From Diplonema papillatum (lineage: Eukaryota > Euglenozoa > Diplonemea > Diplonemida > Diplonemidae), in the NCBI GenBank assembly GCA_030068145.1, contig JAPJBO010000303.1:1-64000 (forward strand): a DNA stretch of 64,000 nucleotides. The letters run 5' to 3'. The notes under the pieces are model-generated. The model searched no databases and had not been told where the DNA came from. It saw only the letters and a program-made list of their open reading frames with translations. Shown piece by piece: positions 32,500-42,904 of this stretch (position 1 is the stretch's first letter; the number at the start of each line of letters is the position of its first letter). The position numbers were made by a program, and so were the translations under genes.

Positions 32500-33250
32500 A
32501 ACAGTGGTCGACCGGTGGTCGGCCACTGTCTGGCCACAACGAGTGGTCGACCAGTGTGTTAAACCAGTCGTCGACTGGTTTAACATGCGTGGCCGGCTGC
32601 CAGTGTAAAACGAGTGGTAGACAAGTGCTGTTAAACCAGTCGTCGACTGGTTTAACACGCCTGACCGGCTACCTACTGTAAAACGATTGGTCGACCAGTG
32701 TGTTAAACCAGTCGTCGACTGGTTTGGCCGGCTACCAGTGTAAAACGAGTGGCAGACAAGTGCTGTTAAACCAGTCGTCGACTGGTTTAACACGCCTGAC
32801 CGGCTACCTACTGTAAAACGATTGGTCGACCAGTGTGTTAAACCAGTCGTCGACTGGTTTAACATGCGTGGCCGGCTACCAGTGTAAAACGAGTGGCAGA
32901 CAAGTGCTGTTAAACCAGTCGTCGACTGGTTTAACACGCCTGACCGGCTACCTACTGTAAAACGATTGGTCGACCAGTGTGTTAAACCAGTCGTCGACTG
33001 GTTTAACATGCGTGGCCGGCTACCAGTGTAAAACGAGTGGCAGACAAGTGCCGTTAAACCAGTCGTCGACTGGTTTAACACGCCTGACCGGCTACCTACT
33101 GTAAAACGATTGGTCGACCAGTGTGTTAAACCAGTCGTCGACTGGTTTAACATACCTGGCCGGCTACCAAGACAAGTGCTGTTAAACCAGTCGTTGACTG
33201 GTGGTCTACCACTGGTCGAGGCCGATGGGCGACCACTGCAATACGGGTGG
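32500..33250. repeat. Palindromic satellite with 72-bp units in 144-bp pairs
   Basis: Ten near-palindromes (arms GTTAAACCAGTCG / CGACTGGTTTAAC) start at 32558, 32630, 32702, 32765, 32837, 32909, 32981, 33053, 33125 and 33181. Spacing is 72 bp except after two short deletions. Two unit types alternate (spacers with CACGCCTGACCGGCTACC and ATGCGTGGCCGGCTACC), giving a 144-bp higher-order unit. 72 is a multiple of three, so the minus strand stays open for 351 codons; I regard that frame as incidental. Confidence 0.9.
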
Positions 33251-33589
33251 TCGGCAGCAGTTTCCCTGTTTATTCCTCCACAACTGCGCTGCACTTCCTG
33301 TTTGATAGGCGGCTGTACTTTTCTTGTGCATGCGACTGCACTTATCCCTGTTTGAGACTGAAAATTTCCCGTATAGTCTGCGACTACGCGTTTTCCCATT
33401 TAATCGTCACACAACTGCGACTGCATTGTTCCCTGTCTATTCTGCGGCGGTAGCTTTCCCGTATCATCTACTACGCTTTTTCCAAGTTTAGTCCTTCGCA
33501 ATACTGCCCTCGCAAACAGCGGAAGTGTCACAGCTAAAAAACGGTGTTTCACACACCGGACACACCGAAGAACCGCAGCACCTGCGAGG

Positions 33590-33870
33590 TCGACCACTGC
33601 CTGGCCTATGGGTGATCCGAGTGGTTGACCAGTGGTCGATCAATGGTCGACCACTGCCTGGCCCATGGGTGACCCCTGGAACGAGTGATCGACTAGTGAT
33701 CGACTAATCAGGTCAACTGACCCTTTAAAGTGCGTGAGTCCATTCCTAGAATGGCCCACCCACACAGGCCCTGTGAGTCGCTCAGTGCTGTTTGGAGTGC
33801 GTGAGCCCGTCCTTAGAATGGCCCACCACACCGGCCCTGAGTCGCCGTGTTGGAGGCAACGCTGGGCATC
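33590..33870. repeat. TGGTCGACCA palindromes and a 65-bp tandem duplication
   Basis: 33590-33715 repeats GGTCGACCACTGCCTGGCC with ATGGGTGA. Then GTGCGTGAG..CC...TAGAATGGCCCACC occurs twice (about 33730 and 33797). No coding sequence. Confidence 0.6.
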
Positions 33871-34917
33871 GACGCCGCTGGGCTCAAAACGCGTCATGGC
33901 CGGCCGGGCGTTGTGTTGCGCACAAGCGTCTCCGCTGGTTTGGCGGGTTGCTTGCCCCCTCAAAGAAGTTCAGACTATTGGACTAGCAAAGGAAAGGAAA
34001 AGAGAAGCGAAGCGTTGAGGAGCAAAGGGCGCCCCTGTGCGCCGTGTCCAAACCAGCGGGGGACGAAGCAACCGCCCACGGTTAACGCCGCGGCGAGGGG
34101 ATAACCTTTTAGGACGTTCCACCTTTGGTGGGCAAAGAAGGGGTGTGCGGGGGGGAACGAGAGATGAAATACTCGGAGGTGCCGCCGGTGCTCATATTTT
34201 GAAGAAAGCCGTGGGATTACAGCTGGTCCCGAAAAAGTGGTCGGATGCTCGTTTAGGCTCAAAAAAATGGCTGCAGGATGCGAAAACAAGGGAACACTCA
34301 CCTCCCACAGTGAAACTCCCGATGGAAATCCAAAAGAACCCGATCGCAAAACAAGTCCGACTGGCACCCAACCCACAGGGTATCCGGAAAATATCAAAAT
34401 GAAAGGGGTATTGGGGCCGGGACTAGTTTGTGCCCCGTCGGGCACAAACTCCATCGGGAAGTTTCGGAGAATGCACTTGGCAATTGTGCTGCCGAGTTTG
34501 CGAAAAATTTCTTGAGCTCGCTACTCTTTTTCAACGCGGGGTCCTGTTTGGACCCACATTTTACCAGCTGTTATCGCATTCGTGTTGCGTGTGGGGCGGG
34601 CACAATTTCCTCTCCTTCGTTGCGCACACGGCGGCCTACATCGACTATTTCTGAAAGAAAAGAAGCAGGGGTGCTTATTTTAAGGAAAGAAGGGTGGGTC
34701 AGGGAAGGGGATAATGCTGCGAGCGCGGCGCAAGGCACGTTGCTGCTGTCGGTGCGGGGTCGCATGGCTCCACGCTTTGTTAGTTGTTGAAAGGATGCTA
34801 ATACTGCATGGAATAGTTGACCTGAACTCTTGCCACCCTTCCTCGTCAGGGCTTACGCTCCGTTTTCGGCCTCAGAAAAAATACGTGTGGTCCACACGTG
34901 GACGCTTAAGGTTCGAG
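33871..34917. other. Intergenic, no gene seen
   Basis: Open frames on both strands are short and have no recognisable domain. Confidence 0.45.
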
Positions 34918-35215
34918 GGAAAAATACTCGACGTAGCTGCTTCGACTCCGAATGGAACGGGGGAAATATAGAGGTAAGGGGCAAATACAATACAAACACA
35001 ATCTGATTTGTTCTTCGCTTACACCACCGTGTGTTGTTTTCTCACTCAAGACTTTGACCTGTTGTGTTTGTGTGATTTGTCGTGCAGGGGTAGACCCGCA
35101 TGACCTCACGTCCGTTCAACACGTGGTTCGGTAGTTACAGCACTTGGGATCCCTTTCTGTTCTTTGTCGGGCAGCATCGTCGAGCATTTCCTTTCAAGCT
35201 GGCGCTTACGTAAAA
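34918..35215 (+). repeat. About 290-bp repeat (copy 1 of a direct pair)
   Basis: Almost identical to 37540-37810 in the same orientation (AAATACTCGACGTAGCTGCT ... CACGTGGTTCGGTAGTTACA ... TTTCAAGCTGGCG). This copy has an extra 26 bp near 35057-35085 (TTGTGTTTGTGTG...GTGCAG) that is cleanly absent from the other. Confidence 0.85.
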
Positions 35216-35334
35216 AAGCCTTCCCCCTATGTGCGGCGGGCAAAAACAAACAGCCTCACTACTGGACTTGGCGAAACCTGGCTGTGCGGCCTTGGCAACT
35301 GGTCCTAGACTCCCCTGCACGTAGACCAACCTGT

Positions 35335-35500
35335 GGCAAGCACATGTGGGGGAAAAAAAAAATCAAAATACACATGTGGTCATGTGGTACCTGTGGATCC
35401 CCACACGTGGAAGCACGTGGGGGAAAAGAATCCACGCGTGTAACGCGTGTAACGTGCGGAAATCCACACGTTCCACACGTGGAGCGCAAGCCCTGCTCCT
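35335..35500. repeat. Cluster of CACGTG palindromes
   Basis: Variants of CCACACGTGG, CACATGTGG and ACGCGTGTAACGCGTGTAACG are packed into about 165 bp. Another lies near 34893 (GTCCACACGTGGAC). The cluster could bind an E-box factor or simply be a palindrome-expanding repeat. Confidence 0.65.
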
Positions 35501-36320
35501 CGCTCCCCCACCATCGCGGGAGTCGGGAACTCAACGTAAGCTGAAGCGGGGTTTAATTAACCAGTTGGATTCTTCTTGTTCGTAACAGTTCCAAGCCGAC
35601 ACTTCATTGCGGGCACAACATGCAAAAAGGCCTGGAAGAAATCAGGAGCCGCGGAGCACCCGAGAGCGCCACTCACAGCACCTTCAATCTGAGCCCAGAC
35701 CTAAACCCGCACTGACAATCCCGCATGTGTCCTCAGAGCCAATCCTTTTCCCGAAGTTACGGAACCAGTTTGCCGACTTCCTGATCCCTCTCTTTCGCGA
35801 GAATGGGCGAAGAACGCGAACACACTTGTATCCGTTTTTCTCAAGAGCTGCAACTCAACTATTCCTGCTCTCGCAAGCGCGTTGCGATGGAAATCGAGAG
35901 CCCCGCCGCTGACCCTCCTGGCTGGTACAAAACGTTGGCACGCTCGATCGTTGCTTGTGTAACTAGAATGCAGGCAATTTATGGCGACAAATCTGCAAAT
36001 CCGTGTATGATGAACAGAATGCAGAAAACCTGCCGGCGAACAGAATGCGAAAACCCGACGGCGAACTCTATCTACGACCACCTGGAACGCAAAGAACCTT
36101 CGGCCAAGCTGCATCGTAGAACGCGGACCTAAATTGACCTGGAGTTTTTTGTTCCTGTGGTCTTTTTTCTGTCGCCTTCCGGCTTCATCCCTGGACCGTG
36201 ATTCGAGTAGCATCGTGGGGTTTCCCTGGTGTTATCACAGGTGAGCCACGGCACTTCTTCCGGTGCTTGATACGATGGGCCCATCCTATCCAAGCTTGGT
36301 TGAGACAGAAAAGTCCAAGT
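35501..36320. other. Intergenic, no gene supported
   Basis: A 109-codon plus frame (35803-36132) and a 170-codon minus frame overlap here. Neither has a domain. A small tandem GAACAGAATGC(A)GAAAACC duplication lies near 36015. Confidence 0.4.
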
Positions 36321-36326
36321 GGGCGT

Positions 36327-36484
36327 AAGGGGGGGGTCGAATAATAACAGTTACTTGACACACGTCTGGTTGTCTAAAAACACTACCACTACTTGATCCT
36401 GCTACTGTTCGGCTACCCGGAACTTTTTTTAGTATTCGACAAATCGAATAATGACACAGGTGTTATTATTCGACCCCCCCTTTA
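36327..36484. mobile_element. Complete MITE with GGGGGTCGAATAATAACA ends
   Basis: About 155 bp. The left end AAGGGGGGGGTCGAATAATAAC and the right end TGTTATTATTCGACCCCCCC are inverted. The flanks read TA on each side, consistent with a TA target. It has no ORF. Half copies lie at 27306-27420 (right half) and 28640-28700 (left half, with ACCAGACGTGTGTCAA). Confidence 0.7.
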
Positions 36485-36644
36485 AGTGCTGCAAACACGC
36501 GAGCAGGGTTGCTCTTCGGTACGTACACGCGGTACAAGTCACCCCGTTTTCCGCCGATCCACTACCGGTTTTCGTCTACTCCTGCTGGTTTGTTTGCTCC
36601 ACCTCGGGATCTGCAACTGGCAAACGGCCGTTTCAACAACACAG

Positions 36645-36800
36645 TGGTTTGCTTCGCCCGAACTCAGCTGCGCCCGAACTTTGCTTCGCCCGAACTTTGG
36701 TTCACCAGAAATTTGCATCACCCAACTTAGCATCGCCCGAACTTAGCTGCACACGAACTTTACTGTTCCCGAACTTAACAGCTGCCTCCAGTCTCGCCCC
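36645..36800 (+). repeat. Degenerate tandem repeat, second array
   Basis: About eight units of the CGCCCGAACTTWGC type, ending in the same CTGCCTCCAGTCTCGCC flank as the array at 28290. TTTGTTTGCTCCACCTCG...GGCAAACGGCCGTTTCAACA occurs on both sides (about 36590 and 36828), so the array sits inside a local duplication. Confidence 0.7.
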
Positions 36801-37539
36801 GCGCCGGCCTGTAGCCGAGCGCACGTACTTTGTTTGCTCCACCTCGAGATCTGCAACTGGCAAACGGCCGTTTCAACAACACACACAGTGGAGCCCTGCT
36901 TTAGAAGAAGCTGGAGATAAAAGAGGTCGTGCCCGAGTCATGCCCGAAAAGCGGGTGTGACACCCACTTTTCTAACTCCAGCTTTCAAAGGCTGACCCAA
37001 CTTCTGAGGCTGGACTCCACCGTGGACAGTTTCTTATTTTGTCTTCTTCACAAAAAAAACGAGGAACGAACGGTGCAGTTGTAGGACAGCTGTGGTGAAC
37101 ATAGGGGAGCGTTGGGATAGGGATTAGCTCGCTCCGAGGAACGGGGAAGCGGGCAACGGTCAGCCACAAAGCCGGTGCACGTTGCGACGCACTTGAGCCG
37201 TCGCCGCCGCCGCCGCCCGCCCCCTCATTTTCGCTCTGCTCAGCAGCATGACCGTTTCTACTGGTGTTTGAAGGCAGCGCCAGCGCGCCAAGCCTCCGGG
37301 CTCGCCGTTTGCCTTTCTTCTTTTTTTCCTGACGACAGCGAGTGTCAGACGAGCCTGCCCGAAGGCAGTTGTCTTTAGGCAGGGGTTTCTTTGTTTAGAG
37401 TGAAAGTTCGCTTGTGGATCCGGGGGTTTGAAGGCTCCGGGGTGACCGTCGTCGAAAGGGTTTTACCAAACATAAGATGTTTGAGGAATTGAGAAGTCCC
37501 TTGGCACCGTTTTCACTTGAGCTCGAGGCTCTGCGTTCA
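36801..37539. other. Intergenic, no gene seen
   Basis: Holds a double-hairpin repeat (about 36945-37016) and an AGAGTGAAAGTTCGCTT motif near 37398. No coding sequence recognised. Confidence 0.45.
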
Positions 37540-37810
37540 ACGAAAAATACTCGACGTAGCTGCTTTGACTCCGAATGGAAGGGAGGAAATATAGAGGTAA
37601 GGGGCAAATACAATACAAACACAATCTGATTTGTTCTTCGCTTACACCCGTGTGTTGTTTTCTCACTCAGGACTTTGACCTGGGGTAGACCCGCATGACC
37701 TCACGTCCTTTCAACACGTGGTTCGGTAGTTACAGCACTTGGGATCCCTTCTGTTCTTTGTCGGGCAGCATCGTCGAGCACTTCCTTTCAAGCTGGCGTA
37801 CGGCTTATGT
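37540..37810 (+). repeat. About 270-bp repeat (copy 2 of a direct pair)
   Basis: Near-identical to 34918-35215 but lacking the 26-bp insert at the GACCT|GGGG join (about 37680). Confidence 0.85.
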
Positions 37811-37949
37811 AAAACAACTCTCTCTTCCCATCAGGATCATCATCATCACCTGTTTTGCATCAGCCGCGGTTGTGCGGGTGACGGGCTCTTAATTTGCTTT
37901 TGTTTGGGGACGTGGGTGGCCAACTCGACCCCTGGGCGCAAAGGCGCAA

Positions 37950-38185
37950 AGGACGCATCGAAGTGAAACCGAAGGCAACACGATCATCGCCCAAGCGCCG
38001 AGAGGAAGCAGAAATCGACGCGACGAGCAATCGAAGAAGAAGCGAAGCACCAAACGCGCGCCTGACGGGCGCGATGATCAAGACGAGCTAAAGAGGCGAA
38101 AGCATGACACATGACGTGCGAAGAGAATCCGCGCCGCCGGCGATGCAGATTATCGCCACAGATTCGTTGCATTCTAACCCGCCTG
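37950..38185 (+). repeat. SINE-like repeat, second copy
   Basis: Shares GATGATCAAGACGAGC, GAGGCGAAAGCATGA, GATGCAGATTATCGCCACAG and TTGCATTCTAACCC with 10985-11175. The ACTAACCCAA tail is replaced by unrelated DNA. Confidence 0.65.
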
Positions 38186-39114
38186 CGGCCTTTACCGCCA
38201 TGATACGAGGCGTGTGCCCCGTGTGACGGCCATTGAGTACATCCCCCCTCGACGGTGGAGTCCAGCCCTAAAGGTTGGGGCTGAAGCCGGAATTGAGAAG
38301 CGGACACTGCGCTCGCTTTTCGGGTGTTCGTTCACGCTCGTTTCGGTTGTTTGGGTGTGACCCGGGCACTCCCTCTTTAACTCCAGCTTCTGAGGCTGGA
38401 ATCTTCTGTGCCACTCCAAGTTCTATCCCACAGCCAATCGGCAGCCGGTGCTCTGTTCGACGGAGGCTAGATAGGAGGAGCTTAGAGGTTCCAGGGGTTT
38501 GCAGCTATTGACCGTTTGTGGGGGGTGTTTCTGAGGCGGTTTAGTCAGCGCTTTCGTTTCGGTGGCTCGGGGATGACCTCCACAACTTTGTCCAAAAAAA
38601 ATCGCGACTTATGGGTCTGCCCTCCAGTGCCGGCGCCTTCGCGCGCACCGTGTAAATACCACCCCCCACCTATCTTTCCTGGAAACGCTGTGTTTTGCGT
38701 TTTTCCGTCGATTTTTTTGTTTTTTCCCCCGGTCGACCTCGGTTTGCAGATTTAGACCGTTGGTCTAAATCTGCAACGTAAACTAATCCCTGATTCGCTT
38801 GAAACTCCAGAGCTTCGAAGCCGCCGGACCTAATGGATTCCTTCTTCGTTTTCATCGTTGATGGATGCTGCTGGTCTTTTTCTTCTCGTTCCCGAGTAGA
38901 GAAAGAAGCAGTCACGACGAGGACAGGGGTGCGCGAAGCCAAACAGACAAAAAGACCCCTAACTCCGTGGTCTTGGTCGTTCTCATTTCCTTGCCTTCAC
39001 ACGGAGGATCTTATCTTGATCTGAAGTATCTTGCGGTTGCAACCTATTCGTGCAAACGCTTCAGCTCGGCGAGGAGGGGGCTAAAACAACGAGGTGGCCA
39101 ACATAGATTCTGGC
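38186..39114. other. Intergenic, no gene seen
   Basis: Holds a third double-hairpin relative (38310-38400) and an inverted motif TTTGCAGATTTAGACC/GGTCTAAATCTGCAA (38733-38779), related to TAAATCTGCAACGTAAACGA near 51180. No coding sequence recognised. Confidence 0.45.
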
Positions 39115-39536
39115 CGACACAAGAAATACTCGAGGGGCTGCCTTGTGCTTACTTCGAAGGAGCTAGAGAGGGGAGAAACAATACAACTACAAAGTGGGTC
39201 TTTTTTGTTTGAACGCTTACGCCCGCCACTAAACCCAGATTTGACCTGTGTTTCGTGTGGGCTACAGCGCATTTACCTCCTTTGATCTTGGAATATTGTT
39301 GCAATAGTGGGGAGTCATCGGCATGATATGCCCGAGTACCACACTATGCCTGCCTTTCGCTACGTGACACCGGATGGGTCACTCTTGGCGCGCTTCCGTC
39401 GTGGTGCAACCCGCGACGGCTGCACCTGCTGCTGGTAGCTTGTGACAAGTTCGTAGTCAGTCCGGAATCGGAGGTCCTTTGATCTTTCGCAGCTGGCAGC
39501 CTCCTCAAGTATTTCCCACAAAGCAGGTGCGTATAC
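39115..39536 (-). repeat. Interspersed repeat interrupted by a LINE tail (copy 2)
   Basis: Same repeat as 26945-27180 and 55015-55225 (CTCGAGGGGCTGCCTTGTGC, CGCCCGCCACTAAACCCAGA, GCAGCTGGCAGCCTCCTCAA). It is split at TCCTTTGATCTT, which appears at 39278-39289 and again at 39475-39486 around the LINE end. Confidence 0.8.
39290..39474 (-). mobile_element. 5'-truncated LINE 3' end
   Basis: On the minus strand it encodes the conserved tail peptide (YELVTSYQQQVQPSRVAP, then RRKRAKSDPSGVT and stop), then GGCATAGTGTGGTACTC, a hairpin (GGGCATATCATGCC, about 39320-39335) and CTCCCCACTATTGCAACAA. A 12-bp target-site duplication flanks it. It sits at the same nucleotides of the host repeat as the 27010 insertion. 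Confidence 0.8.
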
Positions 39537-39721
39537 AATAAAAAAAAAACAGCGGTGCCAACATTTTGGCCGATTGCCTCCTTTCCCGCCCCGCCTTCGT
39601 GAGGAAAAAGGTGAAATCCTCTTTTTTTTTGCTCCCCGCATAAAGAGCTGCGACGTCAGCTATTCTGCTGGGGTCGGGGGACTTGAAAGACTGCTTTCAA
39701 GTGTTTGGGTTGAGACGTCGC

Positions 39722-42700
39722 TCAGTCGGCATCCATGATGCGCTGTTTGAGGCCTTCCAGCACGATACTGCCGTACAGCGACCACGTTCCGGTGTAGCTG
39801 TCTTGGTTTTTCGCGCCGGTGGCAAACGAGAACATGCCGGCGGACGTCTTGTCCAGGTTCACGCTGAAGCGGAACGGGCCGTGCAGCACCGCGGTGGTGC
39901 CGGTTTTGAGGTCTGTGTTCGCCTCCAAGTCGTACACAACTTCGCAGGCGGCGACGACGTCGTCGTGGACGTTGACGACTTCGAGCTTCACGGGGGCCTT
40001 CCACCTGCCGAGCTGAGCGGGTTCGTCGTCGCGGTCGATGGGCACGACTTGGTGCATGCGCTGCAGGTACTGCGGCTGCTCGATGGCCTTGTTCTTCGCG
40101 ACCGACGCGGCGGCGTTCTCGCGCCAAAACTCGAGTTTTTCGCCGCCGGCCTCCGGCGCCTCCCACGCGACGGCCTCCTGCACCAGCGCCACGTCCACCT
40201 GCAGAAGCTTCGCGATGGCTTCGGCCGATTCTCCATCGGCGTTTTGCAGCCGCGCGGACGCGAAGAGGTCGGATCCGTTTACGTTTCCGGACGACTTGGC
40301 GGTGCCGGGTTTGCTGAGGACGGTGTGCACGCTGATACCCGCGCGGACTCGGAAGGGGCCGTTAAGGTTGACGTCGAGCGCTGGCGGGCATCCTTCGAGT
40401 CGGTCGAGCTCGACGGAGAGCAGGTACGCCAGGTTTCTGTTCCCGTCGTTGCCGATGTTGAGCCACATCGGGGTCACGATCAGCGCCGACTCACGCCCGT
40501 CCTCGCCCTTGCACGGGATCTCCTCGAAGACGGCGTGGTCATCACTGCTGCTGACCTCATCCTTCTGCTTCTTCCCGAGGCGGAGCCCCGCCTTCGCGCC
40601 CAGCCGCAGCAGCGCGCGGACGGGCATACCCTTCCGGATCAAGTCTACCCCCCCTCCGAGCACCGTTTCCTTCGACCACACGCAACCCAGCGTGTCGTCG
40701 GCGCCGCCCAGGACGCCGTCGGCATCGAGCACTTCGAACTCCACGTGCTGGTCCATGTCGTGGATGACGAAGTGCTTCACGTTGTTGACCGTCCACTCCG
40801 GGTTCAACGACGTGACTGGGTCCGTCTGCGACTGCGTTGACCCCGCCCTCATTTTGACGTACGCATCGCTGCTTTTCGCGCCGGTAATGCTGACATCGCC
40901 GGCCTGCAGGCTGTTCGCCGACTCGATCATGACCCTCAGCACACCGACCGGCTTCGGGTACGCAAGCTCGACGGAGTTAGCCATCGACGGTATCATCGGC
41001 ACGACGATGACGTTCGGCGTGCAGCAGTACGCCGCGATGCTGTCGACGATAGTGTCGGTGACCATGGTGTTCATCCCGGGGATCTTGTCGACGAGCACGT
41101 CGGACAACCCGGAGAAGTCGATGCTGAGCTCTGGGGGGTTCGGCAGGCTGATTTGCATCGCGCCGATCATCGGGAGATCCGGGAGCATCGGTCCCATGGT
41201 GACCTTCACCGTGCTCCTGAAGACGACATCCTTCGCGCCAACGGTGACCACCTTCGTCGCGAGCGACGATTTGACCGTGATCTCGACGGCTGCGTCGATG
41301 TTCGACACGAACGACATGTTGTGCAGCGTCATGACCATCCCCGAATACTTCCCGCCCCACCCGGTCTGCCGGCGGATCTTCTGCACTTGGATCGTGTTGC
41401 AGTTCGGCGGCTTCGTCCCCAGGTCCGCCTTCGGGATTTTGACATCCAGCTCGACCAGCTTCAGCGCGGCCCCCGCCTTCCTCGCAGCCCGCGCGCAGGC
41501 TGGTTCTATGGTGGACCGGAGGAGATTTTCCGAGTATACCTTGATGTTGGGCCACAGGGCGCCGATGAGCAGGTTGACCCATTCAAGGGTCTCCGCGATG
41601 GTGGGAACGTCGTCTTCGCCGTTCAGCTTGCCTATGAGGACGTCGTAGTCTCCCCACGTGATCGAGCCCGCGCGCAGGCACGCCTTCAGCGCCGCCTCCT
41701 TCGTGGCGGTCGTGCCGCTGCCGACGACCTTGTCTTGGCTCTGCTTGTAGTACACCTCTCGCTCTTCGAGGTCTTTCTGCGGGGCCCGCGTTTTCTTCCC
41801 CTCCGGCCAGTTCACCGCCGTCCACTTCTCGCCCTTCTCCTTCTGATACTGCCAGTCGTCGTAGTAGAAGTCCTCCTTCCACCACAGCGTGAACTCCTTC
41901 TGCACGTCGAGCGAGTCAGCCTGTAGGTTCCAGTTGCTCGGCAGCTCTGCCGCCACCCGCAAGCTCTTCACCCGGACGTCGCCGTCAAGCTGGACCTTCG
42001 TCTTCGCGGCGTCGTTCAGCACGATCTCGAAGGGGCCCTTCAGGTCAGGCTCGTCACCCAGCGCCGTGTCTGTCACGGTGAGAGTCGCCGACCCGAGCAC
42101 CTTCGTGTCCTTGCCGACGATTTCGAGGGTGAGCTGGTCGGTTTTCTTCGCGTTGACGTGCAGCACGGTCTCCCAGTACGGGCTTTTCTGCTGCTTCTCG
42201 AGGTACAGCGCGTTGCTGACCGCCGTGTGCCACGCCGTCACCGCGGTGGCCTTCGCGTAAAACGCCTTTCTTCTGGAAATGTCGTCCTGGGAGGCCAGCG
42301 GCGTCGGCTGGTCCTCTGTCTCCCCTGCCCAGACGACGCGATCGTCGTTGACGGCGCGGGCGGCGTCGGGGAAGCCGGAGTGGTTTGCGACAAACTGCCG
42401 CTTCATCCACCAGCATCCTTCGGAGTCGTCGGCGGCGAGGACGTATTCGCCGTTGCGCTGTTCGAGGGCGGTGGCAGCGAGGGCAGCGCCGGCTTCGCCG
42501 GAGAGCCCGGCGACGCGCGCAGCTTCGGCGGGCGTTTTTCCGGTCTGCCGGCGGAGCAAGTCGAGGACCTCCGCCGGATCCGAGTATGACTTCGGCTTCG
42601 CTGCGCAGCCTTTGGTCTCCTCCGCTCGCCCGTCGACGGTGGCGCGCACCGTGTAGGGTGCCTGGGCGGCCGCGGAGTCGGGCATTGCGGCGACCTGCCC

Positions 42701-42898
42701 CACCCGCACGGACACCAGCCGGTCGCTGTCGGCGGCTTCGCCGTCGCGGATCTCGACCCACTCGGCCCGCAGCTGCAGGGTGCACGCGGGGTAGTCGTCG
42801 CCGTGCTCGTCCTCGCCCACCAGCGGCAGGCCGTCCTTCGAGAGCGGCACTTCCGCAATCCGACGCTTCACCAGACGGTCGACGGGCAGGTGGTGCAC
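39722..42898 (-). CDS. SMP + C2 lipid-transfer-like protein, long form (copy 2)
   Basis: About 1058 residues; a paralogue of 22004-25216 along its whole length (VKRRIAEVPL start, AETLEWVNLLIGALWPNIKV SMP start, GVLRVMIESANSLQAGD C2, TGTWSLYGSIVLEGL end). The same mirrored flanking modules are present. The start is unresolved: homology begins at a GTG (42898) and the first in-frame ATG is about 70 codons in, inside the first module. A TATACAG acceptor-like site sits just before GTG, so a short first exon may lie upstream. The upstream duplicate (43094-43395) repeats the same TATACAG|CGTGCACC junction. Predicted role as for copy 1. Confidence 0.8.
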   Translation of the reverse strand: MHHLPVDRLVKRRIAEVPLSKDGLPLVGEDEHGDDYPACTLQLRAEWVEIRDGEAADSDRLVSVRVGQVAAMPDSAAAQAPYTVRATVDGRAEETKGCAAKPKSYSDPAEVLDLLRRQTGKTPAEAARVAGLSGEAGAALAATALEQRNGEYVLAADDSEGCWWMKRQFVANHSGFPDAARAVNDDRVVWAGETEDQPTPLASQDDISRRKAFYAKATAVTAWHTAVSNALYLEKQQKSPYWETVLHVNAKKTDQLTLEIVGKDTKVLGSATLTVTDTALGDEPDLKGPFEIVLNDAAKTKVQLDGDVRVKSLRVAAELPSNWNLQADSLDVQKEFTLWWKEDFYYDDWQYQKEKGEKWTAVNWPEGKKTRAPQKDLEEREVYYKQSQDKVVGSGTTATKEAALKACLRAGSITWGDYDVLIGKLNGEDDVPTIAETLEWVNLLIGALWPNIKVYSENLLRSTIEPACARAARKAGAALKLVELDVKIPKADLGTKPPNCNTIQVQKIRRQTGWGGKYSGMVMTLHNMSFVSNIDAAVEITVKSSLATKVVTVGAKDVVFRSTVKVTMGPMLPDLPMIGAMQISLPNPPELSIDFSGLSDVLVDKIPGMNTMVTDTIVDSIAAYCCTPNVIVVPMIPSMANSVELAYPKPVGVLRVMIESANSLQAGDVSITGAKSSDAYVKMRAGSTQSQTDPVTSLNPEWTVNNVKHFVIHDMDQHVEFEVLDADGVLGGADDTLGCVWSKETVLGGGVDLIRKGMPVRALLRLGAKAGLRLGKKQKDEVSSSDDHAVFEEIPCKGEDGRESALIVTPMWLNIGNDGNRNLAYLLSVELDRLEGCPPALDVNLNGPFRVRAGISVHTVLSKPGTAKSSGNVNGSDLFASARLQNADGESAEAIAKLLQVDVALVQEAVAWEAPEAGGEKLEFWRENAAASVAKNKAIEQPQYLQRMHQVVPIDRDDEPAQLGRWKAPVKLEVVNVHDDVVAACEVVYDLEANTDLKTGTTAVLHGPFRFSVNLDKTSAGMFSFATGAKNQDSYTGTWSLYGSIVLEGLKQRIMDAD

Positions 42899-42904
42899 GC
42901 TGTA

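Noticed and set aside
32344..33399. 351-codon minus frame of 24-residue repeats
   Set aside because: The unit is 72 bp, so any frame lacking a stop in one unit stays open. It begins at a non-ATG codon and is explained by the satellite.
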